A DNA stretch of 64,000 bases from Inonotus obliquus (lineage: Eukaryota > Basidiomycota > Agaricomycetes > Hymenochaetales > Hymenochaetaceae). The position numbers and the translations under genes are program-made. The stretch's first letter is position 1; each line of letters starts with the position of its first letter. The DNA lies in assembly GCA_032164295.1 (NCBI GenBank), contig JAJHTX010000012.1, forward strand, positions 1,364,001 to 1,428,000, read 5' to 3'. Shown piece after piece: positions 10,903 through 21,050 of this stretch. The notes beneath the pieces were generated by a model that had not been told where the DNA came from, ran no database searches, and was given only the letters and a program-made list of their open reading frames with translations.

Positions 10903-11297
10903 ACAGTGACCGGGAATCCGTGATTTGTTATGCAACCTTGCAGGAACTAACTCTGACTCGACCTGTTACTATGATATAACTCATGTCTTTCAACGACCAG
11001 ATCAACATGGAAGATTTTATTTGTGGCCTATCTTATGCCGTCTGGCATTAGGAACAGCCTCTGTGGCTTCATCTGAGCGATTATGCAAGAATATTGCATC
11101 ACTCTACTATCTGATGATCAAATAGCCCAAACCATGGAACATCACGATGCCGGAATCAAAACTTGGCACCTATTAAAGCCACGAAGAAGTGGGCCCAGTT
11201 ATAGCACTTATTATTCTTACTCACTCATCCACTATTTTGAACACGCTAGTGTACGGTGGAAAACCCAGAGGATTACAGTCCGCGGCGGAATATGGCA

Positions 11298-11323
11298 GGT
11301 CACGGGATCCCGGGTTACAGGCC
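11298..11323 (+). promoter_or_regulatory. Bipartite family promoter motif of A6
   Basis: GGTCACGGGATCC then GGGTTACAGGCC, about 120 bp before the ATG at 11421. Confidence 0.4.
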
Positions 11324-11420
11324 TCGTTCCGTTGAAACCGTTTGGACTCATCAATCAAGTTCAGCTCCTCCATCCACTGGACTGGTCCACCACCTTCGAC
11401 ATTCAACTGATCTCAGCATC

Positions 11421-12127
11421 ATGACCGAGACCGTCCAGAATGGTGTAGAACGTCTTTCCATCCACCCGGATGAGTCGAGAAAGAAACGCAAGAAATATTC
11501 GTACGTAAGACGCTTTTTGTGGTTTCTGGTTGAGCTCTGATCACTCCTTGAAGGTCATGCAAGTGCATGCCCAAGGACTGGGTTTATGGGTTCCACTTGA
11601 AGAACCGGATCATCCGTCGCTTTGCCAAAAAGTACAACCTTCCATGGCGCACCGAGATCTTCTACACCTTCGATCGTGTGGTCAGCCATATCCAGGCCGT
11701 CTCTGGCATCAATGTCAGGTTCCGTGCGATTTCCTGTCACGGAAGGTCTAGCCGGGCTCTCTTCTTCGTGACAAACGGACGAAAAAGCCTCCAATACCTC
11801 CGATTCAAGCCAGAGGAGATGGACAAAGTACGACAGGCCATGGGATTGCCTGAAGGGACAAAGCCGAAATGGTACGAGGTCAACGAAAACTACGGCACCG
11901 ATGAAGAAGATGAATGCAGCAGTGAAGATTCAGATTGGGACTCAGATAATCCGAGGGGTTATTTTGCAAAGAAGGACTTGGATGCGTACGACGGCGACAG
12001 AGCCTGTTGTGGGGACATCGAGGAGGACAGCGAGGACTACGAGAGCTATGAGAGTGACGAGATAGACGTGGAGGGCGAAGCCGACGAGGATGTAAAGCCC
12101 AAGTGTGAGACTAAAGTCGTAGGGTGA
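11421..12127 (+). CDS. Array family protein A6 (unknown function)
   Basis: Exons 11421-11504 and 11576-12127 (donor GTAAGA, acceptor CCCAAG), about 211 residues. The leader is M-T-E-T-V-Q-N-G-V-E-R-L-S-I-H-P-D-E-S plus a K-K-R-K-K basic patch that straddles the exon end. Exon 2 has D-W-V-Y-G-F-H-L-K-N-R, LPEGTKPKWYEV and an acidic tail ending K-C-E-T-K-V-V-G. Function unknown. Confidence 0.75.
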
Positions 12128-12440
12128 ACAGTGGCCGAAAAATTCGTGCACTTGCAAGAACTTAGTCTTCATGATCTATAACCTTATGATTCACGTATTT
12201 CAACGTCCGGATTAACGTGGAAATTTCGTGGCCCACGTTACGCGACCAAGCTTTTCTGATGTCGCAGTACTAGTACTCTACTCGGTGATTACATAAACAA
12301 ACAGACTACAACAGTAAAACACGATACAATAGCAACGATTAAAGCCGCGAAAACTTGAATCATCATATGTATAAACAACTTCTATTCATTCGCGCACTGC
12401 TTTGAACGCTTACGAGCCCTATCCAGAGAAGCCACCTATC

Positions 12441-13006
12441 ATGTCGGAAGTTATCCAAAAAAGCGTCGAGCATTTCTCCATCCACACTGACAATAAGGAA
12501 TCGCGTCCGATGTGAGTACGCCACTACCTTCACCGTATTTACCTATAATTTACCACAGAAACGAACATTGGGTATATGGTTTCCACTTCAAGCACCGCGT
12601 CATTCGTAAAATCGCTCGAAAACTTGGATTGTCATGGGAGTCGGATCCAGGTGGTGTTCTTGATATCGTAGGTGACCACATCGATAACACCTCCGGCGTG
12701 CCATTTTCGACCACAATAGTGTATCGTCGTGAACGATGCTCTCTGGTCCTCACCTTCGCGGAAGATGATGGACGCAAGAGGTCTGAAAGAATCAAGTTCT
12801 CTCCGCAAGCTATGGACCGAGTGCGGAGGGCGATGATGCTTCCGAAGGGAACGAAACCCAAATGGTATGACACTAGAGGAGATAAGCAGGACGAGGACGC
12901 AGAGCTCAGCAGCGACGATGAGGAGTGGCCAAACAGTAAGACCTTCACGACGACTGAAGACACTATCGAGCCTGTGGAGCAATCTGAAGCCTATGTTTCT
13001 ACTTAG
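12441..13006 (+). CDS. Array family protein B4 (unknown function)
   Basis: Exons 12441-12511 and 12559-13006 give about 172 residues. The donor is GTGAGTACG and the acceptor TACCACAG. The leader reads M-S-E-V-I-Q-K-S-V-E-H-F-S-I-H-T-D. Exon 2 reads N-E-H-W-V-Y-G-F-H-F-K-H-R, C-S-L-V-L-T-F-A-E-D-D-G-R-K-R-S-E-R, then L-P-K-G-T-K-P-K-W-Y-D and S-S-D-D-E-E-W-P. It is the best-preserved plus-strand B copy and is nearly the same protein type as the minus-strand C genes, though it lacks their final R-G-A-L-I-G motif. Function unknown. Confidence 0.75.
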
Positions 13007-14200
13007 CTTGTTACCCGCATCTTCTATGGCGTTTGAATCATGAAATCTCCCGGTGTCCTTGCTTCTTCGCAACCTACATTCTTCTCATATCAAATGGCAG
13101 AGATAATTGAGTTTGATATCGGCGTGTCGCATAATTCCAGATGCTACGGGCTAGGTAATCCGTCCTTGCGCTTTGATGGAGGGTGAGGAAATCCCGAGTG
13201 TTGCTCTGGCGTTGGAATCATAAGTGATCTCTGACTCTGAAAAGCGAATACCGATGCGTACCAGAGACTATCATTATGCTCAGCTCCACCCTTGCTTAGC
13301 ATTGCCTCCGCTCCTTTTTCCTTCTTTATGATATATTCTAAGCTTGTTGCGTGCACTTTCCGAATCGTCAGTTGACAAATGCGCACAAGGGATGAGATAG
13401 CATCAAAACACAGACATATCCAACATTGGGTTGATTATTTGCAATTGTGAATATTTGTATATGGCTGATTATTACAGTAGTCTTGAGACATGGTCTCACA
13501 GGTCAAGGGCAGCAAGGTAGACTTTGAACTTGATGACCATAAAAAATCAGAGATGGAATGGAAAGTTCCCGCGCGACGTGACAACAAGCCACCTTGTGTC
13601 ACAGTCCAATGTCACAAAAACTGTGGCTCTCATCAACACTCATCCTCCCTAGACGTCGTGGCGAAAGGAAGAATCCGCAAGCTAGTAAGTGTGGCCGTAC
13701 CCGCATGCACTGAAGAGAAGGAAGATGCTATGCTCCCGTTGGATAAACACACAAGAGGACCCTGACTTTAAAGACGCAGAGATGATGGTGAGAAACCGAG
13801 AATGTTCAAACCGTCATACGGATCCCCCTATGTCTTGATACATTCTGATCAAGTACTTCTGAATAATTGTAACTTCTTGAAGAATCTACTCTAACCATGA
13901 TGTAGTGTGTGTCCCTATGAGGATCAGTACAAAAATGCCAATGAATTGAGATTCCTCGGTTCAAGCCTGAGCTCCTTACTCACAGAGGTTTTACTGCACC
14001 TGAGAGACAGGGAGTGGGGAGTATTTTGAAGGTCCAATCTTGTTCTCACGCCGGGCTCCTTACCTACCACAGTATATCGACTCTTGGCGCGCCATCCGTC
14101 CAAGATGTTACCTTCTAATTGCCATATCCTGGTAATTTCTCTAACATACATATCACAATTGTGTTGGTTTCGACGAAGACCTATAGAGCACGTGCCTTAG
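13007..14200 (+). repeat. Cassette spacer S, copy 5 (degraded)
   Basis: Long spacer after B4 with recognisable S segments near 13160-13280 and 13370-13450, and the coding-like segment (V-P-A-C-T-E-E-K-E-D-A-M) near 13695-13750, which is soon stopped. No gene is supported. Confidence 0.5.
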
Positions 14201-14318
14201 GGCGTGGAAAAATGAACTAGAGTATAAAATCCACAATTGCAAAGGACACAAAAGGTTCTCACCTTTCTTTCTTACCATTATCGTCTCACTCTACTGAAGA
14301 CTCGAAGCAACCACAAGG

Positions 14319-14841
14319 ATGTCGGAAAATACTATGAATGGAGTCAAAGATCGTTCGCTCGATGAGGCTATTTATGAGACAGAAGAACAATAGTACGTAA
14401 ATCACTATGTTATCGAATAGCGGTGGCTTACTCAATAACTGCAGCTGGAATTGGGTATTTGGCTATCATCTCAAGAGGCACCTCATCCACCAAATCGCCC
14501 GAGAGCGCGGAATGCCGTGGACGACTCAACCTTATGTTACGATTCTCCAAGTGCGCGAACATATTCGCTCCATTTCCGGAGTAGAATTCGGAATGAATAC
14601 GATAATTCGCAAAAGAGGATGTTCTTTAATCCTTTACTTTGCCCAAACCGGGGATCGAGATACATTCTCCGACCTCGGTGTTGAATACGAAGGAATGGAT
14701 GAAGTTCGCGAGGCAATGGGCCTTCCTGAAGGAACGAAGCCAAAATGGTACGAGTGCTCTGGAGCCAAGTTTGACGAAGACGCGGAGGACATTAGTGAGG
14801 ATGAAGCATGGCCGGTGAGGTGTGGTGAGAGCCTATTGTAA
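14319..14841 (+). CDS. Divergent array family protein D1
   Basis: Exons 14319-14392 and 14445-14841 join in frame (about 156 residues). The 52-nt intron has donor GTACGT and acceptor AACTGCAG. The leader (M-S-E-N-T-M-N-G-V-K) is diverged but has the same size and position. Exon 2 has N-W-V-F-G-Y-H-L-K-R-H, I-R-S-I-S-G-V-E, L-I-L-Y-F-A-Q, M-D-E-V-R-E-A-M and LPEGTKPKWYE, then a short acidic end. A TATAAAA lies at about 14223, some 95 bp upstream. It is the last plus-strand copy before the array changes strand. It lacks both the K-C-E-T-K and R-G-A-L-I-G endings. Confidence 0.7.
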
Positions 14842-15815
14842 TTCATCTGGCCTGGGCAAAGAGCATTCGGAGAATGAAGTAGACTCGAATGAGCTCTTCC
14901 ACGCCAATAATGCATGCCAATCAATGCCATGCTCTGTTGTAGAGTCTCGATTCTGTTTACTTGCCCTTATGTTTCCCATCGCTTTTCAATTGTCGTGTAT
15001 CAGCAAGCCGTTGTAACATCTCAAACGAGAGAAAATCTGAAATCAGTTCTTATCAACACTTTTTGTATTTCGATGTGCCATTTGTCGCCGTACTCCTAGT
15101 AGTTCCTATTCGAAGACTGGTTGCGATGGCATCTAAGCAAAGCAAACACTCATCATGAACTAAGGGAAGCAAAAATCATCAAGAAATGACACCGCCAGAC
15201 TATCCAGGACTAGCAGGCCACCAGGCCACCAAAGATCCACATTTTCTCTTTACTCCCGTCAATCAGTATCCAAGAGAATTCGGCTGATGTTGGGAGGATA
15301 CATGCAGGTGAATATTACTGGGGTGTTATTACCATAACGTATATAGATGATACTTTGTCCACAGCCCATGTGCATCCTTTCATTGAAGGTAGTCTAGTCG
15401 CAACCGCTACTTATTCAAATGAGCGGTGCAGTTTTTTCCCACTTCAACTGACAGGGAGCCAAGACTGAGTCAATATCAGAAATTATCGATTCAATATTAT
15501 CACAAATGGAAGAACGACGATACTGGAAGCGGTACACTGAATAACAAGAGAAATGGAGAGAAAGGAAGTAAGAGGTAAACCCGCACTTGCTATGCAGTGA
15601 CTTCGAGGGAACAACTGCGTACAGGCATCCTTATCACACGATATCTCCGCAAACCGTCTGCTCGTCATCCTCCAGTTCATCATCCTCTGGCTCATCCTCA
15701 TCATCAAAGGGTCGACGATACACATGGAGTTTCTATCTCCGATGTTGCTACTATGCCATACGATGCGATTCCTAACGGGCAATTCTTAATCTTCGCTACT
15801 AGTAAGTTTCGTATT
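14842..15815. other. Strand-switch region, no gene recognised
   Basis: This lies between the 3' end of D1 (plus) and the 3' side of the minus-strand copies. Only short unsupported ORFs occur, including a Ser-rich low-complexity stretch near 15660-15710. No spacer-S homology is seen by eye. Confidence 0.4.
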
Positions 15816-15819
15816 TTCA

Positions 15820-16049
15820 TCCTGCTCTTCTCCGGACAAGTCGTACCGTTTCGGCTTTTCCAAGGAAGACCATGCTTTTCTGCGATTTTACGCACAACGA
15901 GGTTCTTGAGGTTAAAGCCGAAGACCCGACTACGAGAGCTTGTTAGGTCACTACGAATGCAGTAAGGCAAACTCACTTAAGGCCGGTCTTAACAACGCAT
16001 TTGGGTGAATTGAGTGATTCACGGTGCTTTTCTAGATATCCTCTGACAT
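15820..16049 (-). pseudogene. Array family remnant C4
   Basis: A leader-like exon (start ATG at 16049, down to 15977 with donor GTGAGTT) reads M-S-E-D-I and is then stopped by TAG. The following exon segment reads V-F-G-F-N-L-K-N-L-V-V-R-K-I-A-E-K-H-G-L-P-W-K, clearly the family core, and then loses similarity near 15830. It is truncated and stopped, so not functional as a family protein. Confidence 0.65.
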
Positions 16050-16439
16050 GACTAGGTTGGTCTTACCAGACCTGGATGTCCGAATCTTGCAAAGTGGTGA
16101 ACAGGACAATGGGATGTGGCCTGAAAAACATCACATTTCTAATACGTCAGCTATTTCGTTCTGCGGTGGCTTGCTGCTTGTTGACTACAAACTGGATCAG
16201 TGCCAATTGTAAACCAATCAGAACGTGTCCACGGTTGTATTGGACGGTAACAGGGTGACACCGCTTGCGCGCATCTGCGATAGAATTAGTTTCGCTATCC
16301 GTGCATACGAAAAGACACTCATTGCAGAGAAGGACCGCTTCCGACGGCCAGTCAAGACGTACCATTAACAGAGATGTACCGTTGCATTCTGTCAATTGTC
16401 ATCGCGAACAGAAAGCTAAACAGCAAGCTCATCGAAGAA

Positions 16440-16520
16440 TGGATGGGGGATTGAGATTCAAAAGTCATAGTAAAAGTAAAATCCAGATAACGAGCTAAGT
16501 AGCGTTGAAGAGTAATGGAG
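16440..16520 (-). repeat. C-unit spacer block (also at 18139-18200 and 19324-19385)
   Basis: A block with GATTCAAAAG, CATAGTA and CAGATAACGA in that order (plus-strand reading) lies shortly 3' of each intact C gene. It marks the downstream end of a C duplication unit and could include transcript 3' ends. Confidence 0.5.
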
Positions 16521-16586
16521 CATGTTGAGTAGAAAGTGAAACGAACCACCTCTTTTGAACCAATACGATCACCTATGAGTAGTCCT

Positions 16587-17178
16587 TCATCCGCTATGTT
16601 GAGATGAGGGTTCGTCTTCATGCCCAAAACTCTCGATACTGTTTTCAGTTCTCGTGAGGATCCTCGGCGGGTATGGCCACTCCTCATCATCGCTACTGAG
16701 TTCCGTACCCTCGTCCTGCTTCCTTCCGATGGATTCATACCACTTAGGTTTTGTACCCTCCGGGAGCCTCATCGCCCTTCGGACCCGGTCCATAGCCTGC
16801 GGGGAGAACTTGATTTTCTCAGACCTCTTCCGTCCATTGTCCTCCGCGAAGGTAACGATCAAGCAACACCGACCACGACGGTGAACCGTGGTGAGCCAAT
16901 ACGGCACGCCGGATGTGTCCCCAATATGGTCATCTACGGTAGGAAGAGCACCATTTGGATTCGTTGTCCATGACAATCCAAGATCTCGAGCGACATTATG
17001 AATGACGCGATGCTTGAGGTGGAAGCCGTATACCCAGTGCTCGTTTCTATGGTGGAATATTAGGCAAACATAGCGAGCAGCGGTAGCACACTCACAACGG
17101 CTTTCTTTCCTTCGGATGTTCTGTACCGTCGGGGCGAATGGATAAATTCTCAACAGCGCCTCTGATATCTTCCGACAT
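16587..17178 (-). CDS. Array family protein C3 (unknown function)
   Basis: Exons 17178-17096 and 17046-16587, joined in frame, about 180 residues. The leader reads M-S-E-D-I-R-G-A-V-E-N-L-S-I-R-P-D-G and ends with K-E-R-K-P. The intron is 49 nt (GTGAGTG to CCATAG). Exon 2 has N-E-H-W-V-Y-G-F-H-L-K-H-R, C-L-I-V-T-F-A-E-D-N-G-R-K-R-S-E-K, LPEGTKPKWYE and S-S-D-D-E-E-W-P. Near the end a frame change replaces the conserved final motif: A-D-E-G-L-L-I-G is still readable in another frame past the stop. Function unknown. Confidence 0.7.
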
Positions 17179-17245
17179 TTGGCAAATAGATTGGTCTTGC
17201 GAGATATTAGAGAGGTTGTGGACGAGCACCACGGACCAGCCTAGC

Positions 17246-17271
17246 GCTTGAACTAACCGATCCCGTGACTT
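17246..17271 (-). promoter_or_regulatory. Bipartite family promoter motif of C3
   Basis: On the minus strand it reads AGTCACGGGATC then AGTTCAAGC, about 70-90 bp before the C3 ATG. It sits at the exact point where remnant C5 ends. Confidence 0.45.
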
Positions 17272-17695
17272 CGTACCATGTCGGTCTAGGCAGACTTTAC
17301 GCACTTGGTCCATATCATCCTTTGATGTCCTGTCTTTACTGATTAGATTACGCCCTTGTCTTCTGCCAAGAAAATGACAGTTGTGCACCGCCCGTGGCGC
17401 ACACATTGTACATCACTCCGGCGGCTGTGGTCGTTGAAGTCGTCTACATCAAAGAGGGTACGTCCTGGAAGCGATTTCCAAGGAAGACCGTGCTTTTCTG
17501 CAACTTTACGTACAGTTCGGTTCTGAAGGTTAAAGCCATTGACCCAGTGCACGCGCCTACGAGAGCTTGTTAGTCCAGTATGAATAAATGGGTTACACTC
17601 ACTGTAATTCCGCGTACTCCGAACGATGCAGCCTGTCTGGGCGAATAGAGAGATATTCACTGATATTCAACGCCTTCCTGAATATCGCTTGACAT
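17262..17695 (-). pseudogene. Array family remnant C5
   Basis: The leader-like exon begins M-S-S-D-I-Q-E-G-V-E at 17695 and soon hits TGA, with the continuation (S-L-F-A-Q-T-G) in another frame. Exon 2 reads H-W-V-N-G-F-N-L-Q-N-R-T-V-R-K-V-A-E-K-H, then shifts frame near 17345-17400. Its 3' part (K-D-D-M-D-Q-V-R-K) runs up to a W-Y-E-V-like codon string where it merges with the C3 promoter motif, so the acidic tail is gone. Clearly nonfunctional. Confidence 0.65.
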
Positions 17696-18245
17696 GACGG
17701 TAGGTTGGTTTGCGGATGACTGAACCTTGCAATGCGGTGAACGGACCAATGGGGCTGCTCTGTGGCCTGAAATACTATACCGAAAACTGTATCACATCAG
17801 CTTTCTCGTTCTGCGGTGACTTGCTGCTTTCTGCATTGAATCAGTATCAATTGTAACTTGGCCAAGGTAATATTGGTCGGCAAGTTGGTGGCATCGTTCA
17901 TGCATCTGTGGTGTGGACAAGGTGCTGGTGCTCCAATGCAACGATCGGATGGCCAATGCGATAAAATCCGACTTCTGGCTATATGTACTAACGAATACAC
18001 ACACTTGCCTATAATATCCATTATAGCGAAAGACTGTTTCATACGGCTAGCAGGGATGTTCCATCGTATTTGTCCATCTCTGCCAATTGTTATAGTGAGT
18101 AGAGAACTAAGCAATAAGGGTGCTCAGGGAGAAGGTTACGATTCAAAAGCCATAGTAGAAGTAAGATACAGATAACGAGCTAAGTAGAGCGCGGAAGAAA
18201 CAATGGAGCACGTTAAAACAGACAGAAGGTGAAACAGATCATTAC

Positions 18246-18879
18246 TTAATATCCAATTAGAGCACCTCTGGGTATTCCTTCATCCACCGAGTAAGTCTTC
18301 GTATCCGTATCGAAGGCTCCCGCTTGCTCCATGAGCTCGATCGTGTCTCTAGTCGTCGTCATTATCTCGTTGTTTGGCCACTCCTCATCATCGCTACTGA
18401 GTTCCGTACCCTCGTCCTGCTGCTTTCCGGTGGTGTCATACCATTTGGGTTGCGTTCCTTTCGGGAGCATCATCGCCCTCCGCACCCGATCCATAGCCTC
18501 GGGAGAGAACTTGATTTTTTCAGACCTCTTGCGTCCGTCGTCTTCTGCGAAGGTAGCGATCAAAGAAGTTCGTCCGCGACGATACACTAAGGTATTCCAA
18601 TATAGCACGCCGGATGTGTCCTCAATATGGTCATCTACGGTATCAAGAACACCACCTGGATTCGATTTCCATGACAAGCCAAGCTTCCGGGCGACTTTAT
18701 GGATGACGCGGTGCTTGAGGTGGAAGCCAAATACCCAGTGCTCGTCTCTGTGTTAGAATATTAGGCAAACATGGCGAGCAGCGGTTGCGCACTCACATTG
18801 GCTTCCTTTCCTTCGGATGTTCTATACCGTCGGGACGAATAGATAGACGCTCAACAGCGGCTCTAATATCTTCCGACAT
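18246..18879 (-). CDS. Array family protein C2 (unknown function)
   Basis: Exons 18879-18797 and 18747-18246 give about 194 residues in frame. The leader reads M-S-E-D-I-R-A-A-V-E-R-L-S-I-R-P-D-G-I. Exon 2 has D-E-H-W-V-F-G-F-H-L-K-H-R, F-A-E-D-D-G-R-K-R-S-E-K-I-K-F-S-P, L-P-K-G-T-Q-P-K-W-Y-D and S-S-D-D-E-E-W-P. The C-terminus D-E-G-I-P-R-G-A-L-I-G-Y is the conserved B/C ending. No signal peptide or membrane span. Function unknown. Confidence 0.75.
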
Positions 18880-18942
18880 TTGGCAAGGTCCTACGAGATA
18901 TAAGAGTGGTTATGAACAAGCAGCGAATGTGATGGACCAGAG

Positions 18943-18968
18943 TGCTTGAACTACCTAATCCCGTGACC
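18943..18968 (-). promoter_or_regulatory. Bipartite family promoter motif of C2
   Basis: On the minus strand, GGTCACGGGATTAGG followed by AGTTCAAGC, about 65-90 bp before the C2 ATG. Confidence 0.45.
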
Positions 18969-19412
18969 TCGCATTAATGAGGCTGCGAAGTCACAAGTGT
19001 TTGGTTCGACTAGCTACGGACGCCAAGGAAACTGTCTATCTTCAGAATGTGTTTGTAATTCTAAGTGCCACTGACGACTGAGCAAGAAACTGGGTGACAT
19101 CTCTTGATGTCTACGCACCTGTGGCCAGCATACAAACGGTCGGATAGTTCACTGCGATAGAATTAGGTATCTGTGCGTATAATACGCACACTTACCTGTG
19201 ACACTCATTGCAGAGTGACCGCTTCCGACGGCTCGCAGAGAAGTACCATCGCATCTGACCATCCCTGTCAACACAAACAGAAAGCGAAACAACAAACTCA
19301 TAGCGGAATAGAGGAGGGGTTATGATTCAAAAGCCATAGTAAAAGTAAGATACAGATAACGATTTAAGAAGCATTGAAGAGACAACGGGGCATGTTTAAC
19401 AGAGACCACCAC

Positions 19413-20058
19413 TTAAAATCCAATAAGAGCGCCTCTAGGTATTCCTTCATCCGCCATGTCGAAACTCGAGCAGGTGTTTGAACCCGAGTCTTCAGATTGC
19501 TCCATAAGCTCGATAGTGTCTTCAGTCGTCGTGAAGGTCTTATTTGTTGGCCATTCTTCATCATCGCTACTGAGTTCCGTACCCTCCTCCTGCTTATCTC
19601 CTCTAGTATCGTACCATTTGGGTTTCGTTCCCTTCGGAAGCATCATCGCCCTCCGCACTCGGTCCATAGCTTGCGGAGAGAACTTGATTTTTTCAGGCCT
19701 CTTGCGCCCATCATCTTCCGCGAAGGTGAGGACAAGAGAACATCGTTCACGACGATAAATTATTGTGGACCAATACGGCACGCCGGAGGTGTCCTCGATG
19801 TGGTCATCTACGCTATCGAGAACACCGCCTGGATTCGACTCCCATGACAGTCCAAGTTTTCGAGCGATTTTATGGATGACGCGATGTTTGAAGTGAAATC
19901 CATATACCCAATGCTCGTGTCTATTGTAGAATGTTAGGCAAACATACACTGTGTGAGCAGTGGTTGCACACTCACATTGGCTTCCTTTCCTTCGGATGTT
20001 CTTCATCGTCAGGGCGAATGGCGAGACGCTCAACACCATTTTGAATATCTTCTGTCAT
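19413..20058 (-). CDS. Array family protein C1 (unknown function)
   Basis: Exons 20058-19976 and 19920-19413, about 196 residues. The leader reads M-T-E-D-I-Q-N-G-V-E-R-L-A-I-R-P-D-D, bridging the A and C leader types. Exon 2 has H-E-H-W-V-Y-G-F-H-F-K-H-R, C-S-L-V-L-T-F-A-E-D-D-G-R-K, L-P-K-G-T-K-P-K-W-Y-D, S-S-D-D-E-E-W-P and the end D-E-G-I-P-R-G-A-L-I-G-F. It looks the most complete B/C-type member and would be a good family reference. Function unknown. Confidence 0.75.
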
Positions 20059-20152
20059 AATGAGAAGAAGCCGGGCTTTCGAGATGATGGATGGTAGGGT
20101 GTGGATAAAGAGAACACGCCGAACCGGAGCGCTTTAATAAGATGTTTCGTGG

Positions 20153-20178
20153 CTTGAACTATTTGGTCCCGTGACCTT
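20153..20178 (-). promoter_or_regulatory. Bipartite family promoter motif of C1
   Basis: On the minus strand, AGGTCACGGGACC followed by GTTCAAGCC, roughly 100-120 bp before the C1 ATG (coordinates within a few bases). Confidence 0.45.
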
Positions 20179-20206
20179 GCACTCAAAAAACTCAAACACT
20201 AACGAT

Positions 20207-21043
20207 TGGTGACTGGCACGGCCTATCAAATTTTCGTGAGTTCCCACGGTCGCTTCCTCCGCTAAGCGAACCCAAATTTGGAAGGCGGTGTCGATCTTCG
20301 TGTCTCAGCTTCATTCAGAACAGTAAACTCCCCCTCAAGTGTCTATAGAACCCAGTAACAAGTCCAACAGGTTGTAAATATAGTAAATGATGTAAAAACT
20401 GGCTGCATTGCACAAAATTACAACAGATAACCTGTTTAGTGATGACTATGCCAAATTGTATGCATTTTCTGAATGAAATCCAAACATCACGTGATCTGGA
20501 AATTGCAAGGCCGGGCTCATTTTCTGAAGTGTTCCTCCCACTGTAAACACCCAACACACCCCACCTTGAATGTGATAACTTACATGTAAACCTCCATCCA
20601 AATGAAATGTCTAAATCTCATCAGAAGAAACTACAGAAGTCCTGATTTGTTGTGATTTCAGCGGCATATATGCATCCAGGCTCCTTGAATACATAATTTT
20701 CTACCAGACTTCTTCCACATACATAATATTTAAGAGATTTTGAACATTTCTGTCAAAAAAAATTTTGAAATATTTTCTCTGCTGCGGAGATACGCACAAA
20801 CAATGTGAATATCTCGACCAATATTTGACAAAATTTTGATTTTTTCTGACAGATTTGTTCTACACATTAAAAGACATTTTTCTGACATTTTTTGGGATTT
20901 TTCACGAAGTTGTGGAGGGCTGAGTATCCTCCACAATGTCAAAACCAAAAAGTGAGACACTGAAATCGACGCGCCGATCGCTGGGAAGAGCTAACTGAGA
21001 CCGTGGGAACTCACGGAAATTTGATAGGCCATGCCAGTCACCA
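20207..21043. mobile_element. MITE-like element 1
   Basis: An 837-bp segment has terminal inverted repeats of about 45 bp, 43 of 45 matching (20207-20251 and 20999-21043), starting TGGTGACTGGCA. It is flanked by a 7-bp direct repeat TAACGAT (20200-20206 and 21044-21050). The interior is AT-rich with no transposase-like ORF, so it is nonautonomous. The superfamily is not clear from a 7-bp duplication. Confidence 0.8.
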
Positions 21044-21050
21044 TAACGAT

